A stretch of 64,000 bases of DNA from Blautia sp. AF19-10LB (GCF_003461245.1 NZ_QTWS01000024.1:1576-65575); one strand, 5' to 3'; positions 27,620-36,196 are shown, counted from the first letter of the stretch. The notes: a model not told the origin generated them from the sequence alone. Numbers and translations: made by a program.

Positions 27620-27859
27620 ATGAAAGCATTTTCGCAATTCAGGAACCGCTCCGCTGATTATGCAAGGAACCGGATGAAGCTCCTTCTGGTTTCAGAGCGG
27701 ATCGACTGTTCTCCGCAGATGATGAAATTGCTGAAAGATGATATGATCCGCACAGTAAAAAAATACGTATCCATAGATGAAGATGGCGTTGTATTCCGGA
27801 TCAGCCAGGAACCGCCGGTTCTTCATGCGGATATTCCGGTATATAAGAAAAGGGAATAA
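27620..27859 (+). CDS. minE: cell division topological factor MinE
   Basis: A 79-residue protein; the start at 27620 follows AAGGAGGGG, whereas the ATG at 27590 overlaps the minD stop without such a site. 'ARNRMKLLLVSERIDCSPQM' is the conserved MinD-activating helix, and the C-terminal beta region forms the dimer. It stimulates MinD ATPase and drives its release from the membrane. Confidence 0.92.
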   Translation: MKAFSQFRNRSADYARNRMKLLLVSERIDCSPQMMKLLKDDMIRTVKKYVSIDEDGVVFRISQEPPVLHADIPVYKKRE

Positions 27860-27867
27860 GATACAAA

Positions 27868-29028
27868 ATGATTAAACAGTATAAGTTACGATTTTATAAT
27901 TTCAGACTGGTGATCTTTCTTCTTGCGATCAGTGTGATCGGAATCATTCTGGTTGGAAGTGCCAGAGATGACCTGCGGAGTAAGCAGATGATCGGTGTTA
28001 TCATGGGACTGATCTTCATGGTGATTCTTTCACTGATTGATTATTCCTGGATATCCAATTTCCAGTGGATCATGTATGGCGCGAACATCGCCCTTCTTCT
28101 GATCGTTCGTCTGTTTGGTGATTCTGCAAACGGTGCAGCGCGCTGGATTGATTTTGGATTTATTCGTTTCCAGCCGACAGAGTTGTCAAAGATCATCATT
28201 ATATTGTTTTTTGCCAGGTTTTTTATGGATCACGAAGAAGATCTGAATACGCCGAAAACACTGGCGAAATCCGTTTTATTGCTGGCTGTTCCACTGCTTT
28301 TGATCTATGAGCAGCCGGACCTTAAGAATACGCTTATGATGTTGGCTGTGTTCTGCATCCTGATCTATATTGCAGGACTTAGTTACAAGGTCATAGGCGG
28401 AACATTCCTGATCCTGATCCCGTTGATCATCATCTTTCTTTTTATTGTTGTTCAGCCAGATCAGAAACTGATCAAGGACTATCAGAGAAATCGAATCATG
28501 TCATTCCTTTATCCTGAAAATGATGAGTACAGTGATGATATTCAGCAGCAGAATAACTCCAAGACAGCGATCGCATCAGGAGAACTGATTGGTAAGAAAC
28601 TGTCCGGAAACGATGAAGTTGCTTCTGTAAATGAAGGAAACTTTGTATCTGAGAACCAGACAGACTTTATTTTTGCAGTTGCAGGCGAAGAATATGGTTT
28701 CCTTGGCTGCTGTACGATTATTCTTCTGCTTCTGGCAATCTCGATAGAATGTATCCGGATGGGGCTTCGGGCCAAGGATCTGTCGGGTAAGATCATATGC
28801 TGCGGAATGGCGAGTATCGTTTCTTTGCAGAGTTTTCTGAATATCTGTGTTGCGACAGGAATCGCACCAAATACAGGTACACCACTTCCATTTGTAAGTT
28901 ATGGCCTGACTTCTCTCGTCAGTCTTTATCTTGGAATGGGGCTTGTCCTGAATGTAGGCTTGCAGAGCAGTGCATACAATAAGGAAATTCGCAAAAAGTC
29001 AGTAAATCAGAAAGAGGATTACCTATGA
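27868..29028 (+). CDS. rodA: RodA/FtsW-family glycosyltransferase
   Basis: A 386-residue SEDS protein with about ten membrane segments that polymerises lipid II into glycan strands. Family motifs are 'GAARWIDFGFIRFQPTEL' (about residues 90-107), 'YEQPDLKNTLMM' (with the catalytic Asp) and 'TGIAPNTGTPLPFVSYGLTS'. Its position with mreCD, the PBP2 gene and minDE supports RodA rather than FtsW. The stop overlaps the start of the carboxypeptidase gene (ATGA). Confidence 0.93.
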   Translation: MIKQYKLRFYNFRLVIFLLAISVIGIILVGSARDDLRSKQMIGVIMGLIFMVILSLIDYSWISNFQWIMYGANIALLLIVRLFGDSANGAARWIDFGFIRFQPTELSKIIIILFFARFFMDHEEDLNTPKTLAKSVLLLAVPLLLIYEQPDLKNTLMMLAVFCILIYIAGLSYKVIGGTFLILIPLIIIFLFIVVQPDQKLIKDYQRNRIMSFLYPENDEYSDDIQQQNNSKTAIASGELIGKKLSGNDEVASVNEGNFVSENQTDFIFAVAGEEYGFLGCCTIILLLLAISIECIRMGLRAKDLSGKIICCGMASIVSLQSFLNICVATGIAPNTGTPLPFVSYGLTSLVSLYLGMGLVLNVGLQSSAYNKEIRKKSVNQKEDYL

Positions 29029-30248
29029 AAAAAGAACAGCCACGTGAGCGCAGAAGAGAAGAGATGCAGGAGAGACCAGCAAGACCTCGTAATACTTCCT
29101 CATCCGCTGCTTCCACCAGAAAAAAAGCAGCCCGGTCAGCAAGACCGACAGGAAGTGCTTCACACACTCAGCAAATCAAAGGCAAAAGTGCACGTCCTGT
29201 CAGTCCGACACAGGCAAGAAGAAATCCAGAAGCACGCCGGAAAAAACGTCCCAGAAGAAATTTCCTTCCGACTATAGTAACGGTGCTTCTTCTGGCAGTC
29301 GTATTGTGTGAAGGAGGGTACTTCTTATTGCAGAAGGGACTTTCCTTTGGCAGACAGGTACAGGCATTTGATATTAATCAGGAATTCCAATATCAGAATA
29401 CACTTAAGGCAACTTCAAGAGCGGCTTCTTTTGCTGCAGACCTCTGTGTGGTAAGCGGTGACCAGAGTCTGGATTCTGTGACACTGGAGGATGGACAGGA
29501 GGGACTTCTCCTGGATATCAATGACAAATCGGTAATGTATGCAAAGGGTGCTTATGACAAAGTTTATCCGGCAAGTATCACCAAGATCATGACAGCACTC
29601 CTGGTATTTACAAATGGAAACATGGATGACGTAGTCACGATCTCAGAGGAAAATGTAACTCTGGAGGAAGGCTCTCAGCGAGTTGGTTTCCAGGTAGGTG
29701 ACCAGGTAACGATGGATGAACTGGTGCACTGTCTCCTTGTATATTCAGGAAACGATGCCGCATCTGCGATCGCAACGCATGTCGGCGGTTCAACCGAGAA
29801 TTTTGTTTCTATGATGAATGCTTATGCCGCACAGCTTGGATGTACAGGAACACATTTCACAAATCCACATGGACTGCAGGATGAGAACCATTATACAACA
29901 CCATATGACATCTATCTGATGCTTAAAGAAGCACTCAAGTATCCTGAATTTACAGAGATAACACAGATGGGAAGCTATACTGCAAATTATAAATACAGCG
30001 ATGGCTCTGATGCGAGTGTAGTACTGACAGCAACCGACCATTACCTTACAGGAGAAGCAACAGCACCAAAGGGCGTTACGATCCTTGGAGGTAAGACGGG
30101 AACCACCAGCAGTGCAGGAAACTGTCTGGCATTGTTATGTCAGAATGAATATGGTAATCCATTTATATCCATTGTAATGGGAGCTTCCAGTAAGGAACTT
30201 CTGTATCAGGAGATGAGTTCCCTTCTGGAGAACATCAATACCGTATAA
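29025..30248 (+). CDS. D-alanyl-D-alanine carboxypeptidase (PBP5-like, S11)
   Basis: A 407-residue protein with an unusually long, Arg/Ser/Ala-rich cytoplasmic N-terminus of about 80 residues, one membrane segment (about 83-105), then the S11 serine peptidase domain. Active-site motifs are SITK (near residue 184), SGN (near 241) and KTGTT (near 357). The membrane anchor is N-terminal; the typical C-terminal amphipathic anchor of PBP5 is absent. It trims the terminal D-Ala from peptidoglycan stem peptides. It is the last gene of the cluster, followed by a strong terminator. Confidence 0.9.
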   Translation: MKKEQPRERRREEMQERPARPRNTSSSAASTRKKAARSARPTGSASHTQQIKGKSARPVSPTQARRNPEARRKKRPRRNFLPTIVTVLLLAVVLCEGGYFLLQKGLSFGRQVQAFDINQEFQYQNTLKATSRAASFAADLCVVSGDQSLDSVTLEDGQEGLLLDINDKSVMYAKGAYDKVYPASITKIMTALLVFTNGNMDDVVTISEENVTLEEGSQRVGFQVGDQVTMDELVHCLLVYSGNDAASAIATHVGGSTENFVSMMNAYAAQLGCTGTHFTNPHGLQDENHYTTPYDIYLMLKEALKYPEFTEITQMGSYTANYKYSDGSDASVVLTATDHYLTGEATAPKGVTILGGKTGTTSSAGNCLALLCQNEYGNPFISIVMGASSKELLYQEMSSLLENINTV

Positions 30249-30269
30249 TACATGAATGTATAAAAAGAG

Positions 30270-30319
30270 ACAGCCCGGAGAGTTTATGCAGAATGACAGA
30301 GCTCTGGGCTGTTGTTTTT
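30270..30319 (+). terminator. Rho-independent terminator of the shape/division cluster
   Basis: An 11-bp stem (30270-30280 with 30302-30312, one G-T pair) is followed by a T-rich run. It is 21 bases after the carboxypeptidase stop. Confidence 0.85.
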
Positions 30320-30411
30320 ATAAAATAAAAAAGTGTGTTATATAAATTAAAATGTTATAGTATAATAAATACATATAACAAGCCAAACCCCTCTGCGCTC
30401 CGCGCATTAAT

Positions 30412-30689
30412 CAACAAAGACAACCAATCATCAGCTATAATTACGGTGCAAGACAGAACGTGTCAAAAAAGCATTTTTTACACAGTTTATCGTATGTATT
30501 ACATATACGATCTTCTTCTGGATCGTGATCATGCTGATCCCGCTGATCTTCCTGCTGCCGAATTTCTTCTCGAACAAAGTGTTCGCTGTTTTCCTAGCAA
30601 AACCGGTAAGCGATATCCTTGCCGCGGCTGTTACCACAATAACCTTTTTTACATTGTTTAACAAAATCCTCAAAAAAGAGGTCAGGTAA
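30412..30689 (+). pseudogene. 3' remnant of a MATE efflux transporter gene
   Basis: Two frames together give the C-terminal half-domain of a MATE exporter. From about 30421 one frame reads 'QPIISYNYGARQN', the conserved start of a MATE helix; the frame shifts at about 30456-30460 and continues as 'ERVKKAFFTQF', 'LIPLIFLLPNFF' and 'AKPVSDILAAAVTTITFF' to a TAA at 30687-30689. The upstream two thirds of a normal ~450-residue transporter is absent. This explains most of the 446-base gap between the carboxypeptidase and nuclease-helicase genes; the rest of the gap holds the terminator and AT-rich sequence. Confidence 0.8.
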
Positions 30690-30695
30690 ATCATT

Positions 30696-32153
30696 ATGAA
30701 ATCTATTTCCATCTATACCATCACCAGAAACCAGACGCTCGACAATCTTCAGAAACTGGAGCGTCAGTTATCGGGGAGGGGATATTTTCTTCGGATGAGA
30801 GAGTGGGAGATGGAGAGCATGAAGGCTCTGACAGAACATCTGGAAGTGCATATTCCTCAGATCTGCTCTCTTCGTTTTTTCTATTCTTTCCAGATTCCAA
30901 AGCTTGGAAAGGAATTTGACCTTCTCCAAATCAAAAAAGACCAGATCGTAAATATCGAGTTAAAAAGTGGTGTAGTATCCGATGAGGCGATCTGCAAACA
31001 GCTTCTGCAGAACCGATATTATCTGTCTGTGCTTGGAAAGCCGCTCCATTCTTATACTTATATCAGCAACCAGAACCGGCTTGTCAAGCTGACAAAGCAT
31101 GACCATATCATAGAGGCAGACTGGGAACATCTATGTACAATTCTCCAGAAGGAAAGTCCGGATTATGAGGGAGATATCGAGGATCTTTTTCAGGCAGAAC
31201 TTTATCTGATCTCCCCGCTTACAGAACCTGCCCGTTTTCTTCGGAAAGAATATTTCCTGACTTCACAGCAGCGTGATATCGAACGGCAGATCCTCAAAAA
31301 GATCCGCACAGAACACACCGGCTATTACTGGTTCAACGGACTTCCAGGGACAGGCAAGACCCTGCTGCTCTATGACATTGCCATGAAACTGTCTGTCCGT
31401 CAGAGAGTCTGCATGATCCACTGCGGAGAAGCTGCCAGGGATTGGGAGATCCTGCATGAACGCCTGCAGAGGATCGATTTTCTCACCGACAAAGAGCTTG
31501 CTAATGAAAGGGAACCAGTCAGCTTTGATTCCTACAGCGCCATCCTGGTAGATGAAGCTCATCTGCTTTCCGCTCCAAAACTTGACATTCTTCTAAATGC
31601 AGTTAATCACCAGCCCGTGATCTTTTCCAGTGATTCCGAGGATATGATCTCTCCTGAGGAAATGGACCAGACCACTATTCAGAAGATAGAACGCCTGCCA
31701 CAGATCCTGACCTTCCATCTGACTAACCGCATCCGCACCAATGCCGAACTTTCCTCCTTCATCCAGAATATGCTCCATCTGCCAAGGAAAAAAAGTTCCA
31801 GATACTATCCGCATATCGAAGTAGTCTGCGCCAACAATGAAAGCGAAACGCAAAACCTGCTTGACGGCTACATTCATCAGGGCTACCAGTTCCGCCAGAC
31901 CTCCACACCCGCAGACCTGAACACCGCCGCGGTCCGCGTCACCGACCGTCTCGTCACCGTTCTGGATGAACGTTATTATTACGACACAGAAGGATATCTT
32001 CGTTCATCTTTGCGAAACAACAGTGGCAGTTCCGACGTACGGACCCTTTTTCACCTTCTGAACCAGACAAAGGAAAACCTGTCACTTATCATAGAGAAAA
32101 ATGAATCTGTGTATGAAATTCTTCTTGAGATTCTGCAGATGCACAGAAAATGA
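30696..32153 (+). CDS. nuclease-like/P-loop helicase-like fusion protein
   Basis: A 485-residue protein. Residues about 55-120 have a restriction-fold look: 'GKEFDLLQIKKDQIVNIELKSG', divided as an Asp on one strand and an E-x-K on the next (PD-(D/E)xK/NERD-like). Residues about 205-300 are an ATPase: Walker A 'GLPGTGKT' (near 217) and Walker B 'AILVDEAH' (near 284), followed by superfamily-1-like 'LTNRIRTNAEL' (DUF2075-like). This pairing is common among defence and DNA-processing proteins, but no partner gene is beside it. The gene follows a transporter remnant and is followed by a terminator, so it stands alone. The function is inferred from folds only. Confidence 0.7.
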   Translation: MKSISIYTITRNQTLDNLQKLERQLSGRGYFLRMREWEMESMKALTEHLEVHIPQICSLRFFYSFQIPKLGKEFDLLQIKKDQIVNIELKSGVVSDEAICKQLLQNRYYLSVLGKPLHSYTYISNQNRLVKLTKHDHIIEADWEHLCTILQKESPDYEGDIEDLFQAELYLISPLTEPARFLRKEYFLTSQQRDIERQILKKIRTEHTGYYWFNGLPGTGKTLLLYDIAMKLSVRQRVCMIHCGEAARDWEILHERLQRIDFLTDKELANEREPVSFDSYSAILVDEAHLLSAPKLDILLNAVNHQPVIFSSDSEDMISPEEMDQTTIQKIERLPQILTFHLTNRIRTNAELSSFIQNMLHLPRKKSSRYYPHIEVVCANNESETQNLLDGYIHQGYQFRQTSTPADLNTAAVRVTDRLVTVLDERYYYDTEGYLRSSLRNNSGSSDVRTLFHLLNQTKENLSLIIEKNESVYEILLEILQMHRK

Positions 32154-32167
32154 TCTATCATTCAGAC

Positions 32168-32202
32168 AAAGAGTGGAGTTTTAAAAGCTTCACTCTTTTT
32201 TT
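32168..32202 (+). terminator. Rho-independent terminator
   Basis: An 11-bp stem AAAGAGTGGAG/CTTCACTCTTT (one G-T pair) with an A/T-rich loop and a run of T residues follows the nuclease-helicase gene by 14 bases. Confidence 0.85.
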
Positions 32203-32217
32203 GCCTCTTATCCCAAT

Positions 32218-32262
32218 CTTACAAGAATGTAAGTTGCATCCCGCCTCATCCCGCACTATACT
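32218..32262 (+). promoter_or_regulatory. palindromic operator and promoter of a two-component locus
   Basis: CTTACAAGAATGTAAG (32218-32233) is a perfect 6-4-6 palindrome of the type bound by OmpR-family regulators. It abuts a promoter TTGCAT (32234-32239), 17 bp, TATACT (32257-32262). The arrangement suggests autoregulation of the response regulator just downstream, although that gene is now broken. Confidence 0.6.
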
Positions 32263-32295
32263 GGATTTAATAACACAGAAACCAAAGGAGACAAC

Positions 32296-32763
32296 ATGAA
32301 ACACATATTACTGGTCGAAGATGACTTAAGTATGTTAAATGGCTTATCCTTTGCCATTAAGAAACAGGGCTATGCTCTTGATATCGCCCGCATCAGAGAT
32401 GAGCAGAAGCAGTTATGGACGGAAGATAAATACGATCTTGTTATTCTGGATGTCAGCCTTCCGGATGGATCTGGTTTTGATATCTGCCAGGAGATCCGGA
32501 AGACTTCAACCGTTCCGATCATGCGAGCACTTCCAGTATCTCAGGTATGGGGACTGAGCGGGATCACAAATACTCCGGTGTCCTGTAAACAGGCAGAGAT
32601 CGACCATGTTACTATCTGCTCTTATGATGACTTTATCATGGGATGTAGCAAAAGCATGATCGTAAACGGTACACTTGCAGATACAAGCGGAAATAAAAAC
32701 GAGATCATGACCATCTATAATAAAGACAATCCTCTTTGCCGCAGAAGGTGCCACCTATTCTAA
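32296..32763 (+). pseudogene. truncated response regulator fused to a foreign 3' fragment
   Basis: Residues 1-75 are the first part of an OmpR-type receiver domain: acidic pocket 'LLVEDD', phosphorylation Asp in 'LVILDVSLPDGSGF', and 'TVPIM'. After that the receiver's Thr and Lys motifs and the whole DNA-binding domain are missing. The frame continues with about 80 unrelated residues ('RALPVSQVWG ... IDHVTICSYDD ... VNGTLAD'), which read like a soluble loop of a membrane protein. A deletion joining two genes of a former regulator-kinase-transporter operon is the simplest reading. Ribosome site AAAGGAG is intact. Confidence 0.7.
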
Positions 32764-32790
32764 CAGCCTGCAAAGTGGAAGAAAAACTTG
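32525..32790 (+). pseudogene. internal gene fragment, perhaps FtsX-type permease ectodomain
   Basis: Sequence after the receiver junction codes for 'DHVTICSYDDFIMGCSKSM', 'VNGTLADTSGNKNEIM' and 'IYNKDNPL'; a frame change near 32740 restores 'AEGATYSNSLQSGRK' before a stop. The wording resembles extracellular loops of MacB/FtsX-like permeases that accompany VncR/BceR-type regulators, but this match is weak. It lacks both ends of any gene. Confidence 0.35.
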
Positions 32791-32816
32791 ACGAACCTTA
32801 AACTTTCCCTTATAGT
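32788..32816 (+). promoter_or_regulatory. promoter of the MBOAT gene
   Basis: TTGACG (32788-32793), a 17-bp spacer and TATAGT (32811-32816) lie 54 bases before the MBOAT start codon. Confidence 0.65.
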
Positions 32817-32869
32817 TGATAATTGATACAAAATTAAAAAATTAATTTAGGGGGAAGTACAAAAACGAC

Positions 32870-34357
32870 ATGTTATTTAATTCTTACATATTTATATTTG
32901 TTTTTCTTCCACTGACACTTGGTAGCTATTATGGACTGCATAAACTCGGAAAACCAGTCTTTGCAAAGGTTGCATTGATCCTCATGTCTTTCTGGTTTTA
33001 TGGCTATTTCAATCCAAGTTATCTGTGGATCATGTGCAGCAGTATTGTTGTCAATTATCTGTTGTCTCAGCTTTTGCAGCGCAGATGGGGGGGCACAATA
33101 TCGAAAGGACAGCTTGCACTTCTGAAAAAGGCACTGCTTGGTATTGGTCTGATATTCAATCTTGGTCTGATATTTTATTTCAAATACTATGATTTCTTCG
33201 TAGATAATCTGAATAAAGTTTTTTCCACGGACTTCCAGTTAAAGAATATCGTCCTGCCACTGGGTATCAGCTTTTTTACCTTCCAGCAGGTTTCTTATAT
33301 GGTTGATTCTTACCGTGGAGAAACCAAGGAATACAATTTTACAGATTACGCATTATTTGTAACCTTTTTCCCGCAGCTGATCGCGGGTCCGATCGTTCTG
33401 CATAACGAAGTCCTTCCACAGTTTGAGGACAAAAACAACTGGAAGATCAACTGGGACAATATGGCGCGCGGTTTGTATATGTTCGCAGCCGGTCTTGTCA
33501 AAAAAGCTGTGATCGCCGACACCTTAAGCGGATCTGTTTCATGGGGCTACAGCCACCTTGGCAGTGGACTTACATCCATGGATGCGATCCTTACAATGCT
33601 TGCCTACACTTTCCAGATTTATTTTGACTTCAGTGGATATTGTGATATGGCAACGGGTCTGGGATATATGTTTAATATCCATATCCCAATGAACTTTAAT
33701 TCACCATACAAAGCGCTGTCTGTCGTAGATTTCTGGAAACGCTGGCATCTGACACTGACCAGATTCCTGCGAACCTATGTGTACTTTCCGCTTGGCGGAA
33801 GCCGTAGGGGAACTGTCCGGACTTATATAAATATCATCATTGTATTCCTTGTCAGTGGTCTCTGGCATGGTGCGAACTGGACCTTTATTTTCTGGGGATT
33901 TCTGCATGGAATAGGAAATGCACTTACCAGAATGTTCCGGAAACAGTGGGAGAGCATGCATGTAGTCCTTCAGTGGGCTTTTACTTTTCTGTTTGTAAAT
34001 ATAACATGGATCTTTTTTAGGGCTGATTCTATTTCTCAGGCATTTACATTTATCAAAAGAATCCTGAAATTCCAGAACCTCAATCTCCATGCTACATTTT
34101 TACAGACTTTTCAGTTAAAGGAATTCTACTTGATTTACAGTCATATCCCCGTACTCAATAAAATCATGGCTTCCATCCGTGGTTCAGATGCCCTGATTCT
34201 GCTTGGCGGAATGTTGTTCCTGTGTCTTAATTTCAAAAACAATCAGGAGATGAATTTCCGTCCAACCACTAAAATGGCGGCAGTGACTGTACTCTGTCTG
34301 GTCTGGGGAATTTTTACCCTTTCCGGTGTATCAGAATTTCTCTACTTTAACTTTTAG
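32870..34357 (+). CDS. MBOAT-family O-acyltransferase (AlgI/DltB-like)
   Basis: A 495-residue membrane protein with about ten to twelve membrane segments that moves acyl groups, usually acetyl, across the membrane onto extracellular glycans. Conserved elements are 'PLGISFFTFQQVSYMVD', 'FPQLIAGPIV', 'FWKRWHLTLTRFLRTYVYFPLGG' (in part) and 'SGLWHGANWTFIFWG', whose His is the catalytic residue. A GGGGGAAG ribosome site lies about 16 nt before the ATG, rather far. It forms a pair with the next gene 11 bases downstream, as in cell-envelope polysaccharide acetylation systems. The acceptor is not known. Confidence 0.9.
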   Translation: MLFNSYIFIFVFLPLTLGSYYGLHKLGKPVFAKVALILMSFWFYGYFNPSYLWIMCSSIVVNYLLSQLLQRRWGGTISKGQLALLKKALLGIGLIFNLGLIFYFKYYDFFVDNLNKVFSTDFQLKNIVLPLGISFFTFQQVSYMVDSYRGETKEYNFTDYALFVTFFPQLIAGPIVLHNEVLPQFEDKNNWKINWDNMARGLYMFAAGLVKKAVIADTLSGSVSWGYSHLGSGLTSMDAILTMLAYTFQIYFDFSGYCDMATGLGYMFNIHIPMNFNSPYKALSVVDFWKRWHLTLTRFLRTYVYFPLGGSRRGTVRTYINIIIVFLVSGLWHGANWTFIFWGFLHGIGNALTRMFRKQWESMHVVLQWAFTFLFVNITWIFFRADSISQAFTFIKRILKFQNLNLHATFLQTFQLKEFYLIYSHIPVLNKIMASIRGSDALILLGGMLFLCLNFKNNQEMNFRPTTKMAAVTVLCLVWGIFTLSGVSEFLYFNF

Positions 34358-34368
34358 GGAGCAATACT

Positions 34369-35448
34369 ATGAACAGTAATAAATTTGTAAAAACTGTACT
34401 CGTGGGAACGGGCACACTCCTGATCCTCGCAGGTGGCATGACAGCAGTGATCGATCCTTTTTTTCACTATCATAAGCCTCTGAAACAGTTGGAATATCCT
34501 CTTGAGCGAGGAAAAGAACGATATCTGAATAACGGTATCATCCAGAATTTTGATTATGATGCTGCAATCACAGGCACTTCTATGATGCAGAATTTCAAGA
34601 CTTCACAGTTTGATGACCTGTTTGGAACGCATTCTGTCAAGGTAACCCTTACTGGTGATACCTATTGGGCAATCGATGAAGAAATCCGTACTATATTTGA
34701 CAATAAGTCTGATATTAAATATATTTTCCGCTGTCTGGATTATAATAAGATTTTTGATGACAAGTCCGATTACAATTATGACAATGTTCCAACTTATCTG
34801 TATGATAATAATATATGGAACGATGTCCAGTATCTTTTTAACAAAGATATCTTTATAGACAATACGCTTGGTGTTATCAAATACACACTTCATGGCGAAA
34901 AAACACCATCCATGAATGAATACAGTTCCTGGGCAGCAGATTATCCCGTCGGAACAGACTACGTACTCCAAACCTACTCTGTTCCAACAAAAATCGAAAA
35001 ACAGAAGAAGTTTTCAGAGGATGATGCCAAAACTGTCCGTCATAATGTAGAGGCGAATGTTCTTGATATGGTAAAAGCTCATCCGGAAACTACGTTTTAT
35101 TTCTATACGCCGCCATACAGTGCAGTCTGGTGGTATAAGCTTAAATGCTCCGGAAATCTGGAACGTTATTTTGAAGCAGAAAAGCTGCAGGCAGAACTGC
35201 TTATGGAGTATGATAATGTGAAGCTTTTTTCCTTTACGGATCTGTTTGAGCTTACCTGCGATCTTGATAATTACAAAGATGATACTCATTACAGTGAATC
35301 GATCAGCGAAAACATCATTAACTGGATTTATGATGACAAGGGACTCATAACTCCTCAAAACTATGAATCACGGATACAGAAAATGCTGAATTACTATCTT
35401 GATTACGATTATTCCCGTTCAGGAATCCCTCTGGTACAGGAAAATTGA
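34369..35448 (+). CDS. extracytoplasmic SGNH/AlgX-like partner of the MBOAT protein
   Basis: A 359-residue protein with an N-terminal membrane anchor or signal segment (residues about 9-28). The remainder has the SGNH layout: 'AAITGTSMMQNF' near residue 70 supplies the nucleophile-type G-x-S, and 'DDTHYSESISENI' near residue 305 supplies the Asp-x-x-His pair. In alginate-type and other envelope acetylation systems such a protein receives the acetyl group from the MBOAT protein and passes it to the glycan. Aromatic- and Asp-rich overall. Assignment rests on motifs and adjacency. Confidence 0.75.
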   Translation: MNSNKFVKTVLVGTGTLLILAGGMTAVIDPFFHYHKPLKQLEYPLERGKERYLNNGIIQNFDYDAAITGTSMMQNFKTSQFDDLFGTHSVKVTLTGDTYWAIDEEIRTIFDNKSDIKYIFRCLDYNKIFDDKSDYNYDNVPTYLYDNNIWNDVQYLFNKDIFIDNTLGVIKYTLHGEKTPSMNEYSSWAADYPVGTDYVLQTYSVPTKIEKQKKFSEDDAKTVRHNVEANVLDMVKAHPETTFYFYTPPYSAVWWYKLKCSGNLERYFEAEKLQAELLMEYDNVKLFSFTDLFELTCDLDNYKDDTHYSESISENIINWIYDDKGLITPQNYESRIQKMLNYYLDYDYSRSGIPLVQEN

Positions 35449-35509
35449 ATCCTTTTCTGTGCCGCACTACAATATTAATGAAAATTTCACAAAAACTTGC
35501 AATTCTCTA

Positions 35510-35538
35510 TTGAAATTTGATGCAAAATACACTATAAT
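35510..35538 (+). promoter_or_regulatory. promoter of the small P-loop gene
   Basis: TTGAAA (35510-35515), exactly 17 bp, TATAAT (35533-35538): a near-perfect sigma-A promoter, 66 bases upstream of the start codon at 35605. Confidence 0.8.
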
Positions 35539-35604
35539 ACAAACATATTAATTATCGTATTTGTTCAAAATTAATATCATATTGTGTCTAAGGAGGAAAA
35601 CAGG

Positions 35605-36024
35605 ATGGTTGAACTGATTGTAGGAAAGAAAGGCAAGGGCAAAACAAAAGTACTGTTAGACAAAGTGAACGGCGCAATTAAGGATGCAAATGGCAGCATT
35701 GTTTACTTAGACAAGAGCACGAAACACATGTATGAACTGAACAACAAGGTTCGTCTGATCGATGTTTCTGTATATCCGATCAAGAACGCCGATGAATTCG
35801 TTGGTTTCGTATGCGGAATCATTTCTCAGGACCACGATCTTGAGCAGGTATATCTCGACAGTTTCCTGACAACCGCTAAATTAGAGGGACAGGATGTTTC
35901 CAATACTCTGGAACAGCTTATCGCAGTTGGTGAGAAATTCAATGTAAAATTCATCATCAGCATGTCTCTTGACAAGGAAGAAGTTCCGGAAGCATTCCAG
36001 GATAAGATCGTGACTGCATTATAA
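35605..36024 (+). CDS. small P-loop protein of unknown function
   Basis: A 139-residue protein that begins 'MVELIVGKKGKGKTKVLLD', a Walker A loop at residues 7-14. A Walker-B-like hydrophobic strand 'QVYLDSF' and an Ile/Met-rich strand 'VKFIISMSLD' follow. It is far too small for a motor ATPase, though homologues are sometimes annotated as 'twitching motility protein PilT'; no PilT-specific motif is visible. Start chosen behind AAGGAGGAAAACAGG. It has its own strong promoter and terminator and so is monocistronic. Function unknown. Confidence 0.7.
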   Translation: MVELIVGKKGKGKTKVLLDKVNGAIKDANGSIVYLDKSTKHMYELNNKVRLIDVSVYPIKNADEFVGFVCGIISQDHDLEQVYLDSFLTTAKLEGQDVSNTLEQLIAVGEKFNVKFIISMSLDKEEVPEAFQDKIVTAL

Positions 36025-36065
36025 TTACGGTTTCATTAAATTTTACATAGGATATGGAGATGAGA

Positions 36066-36095
36066 AGAACTCTGCTGGCTGGCAGGGTTCTTTTT
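36066..36095 (+). terminator. Rho-independent terminator
   Basis: A 10-bp stem AGAACTCTGC/GCAGGGTTCT (one G-T pair), a 6-nt loop and five T residues, 41 bases after the small P-loop gene. Confidence 0.8.
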
Positions 36096-36161
36096 CTGCG
36101 CACCATTTTAGTTACCATAAGTATGATTATGTAATCTAAATAAATATTAAGATAAAACCGT

Positions 36162-36190
36162 TTGACATCCCCTGGTGAGCGGGTTATAAT
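36162..36190 (+). promoter_or_regulatory. consensus promoter of mgtE
   Basis: TTGACA (36162-36167), 17 bp, TATAAT (36185-36190): both boxes are exact consensus. It is over 300 bases upstream of the mgtE start, so it produces a long leader RNA. Confidence 0.85.
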
Positions 36191-36196
36191 ATGACC

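Noticed and set aside
30335..30661. 108-residue plus-strand reading frame
   Set aside because: It is out of frame with, and overlaps, the MATE remnant, whose joined frames give a recognisable family; no ribosome site.
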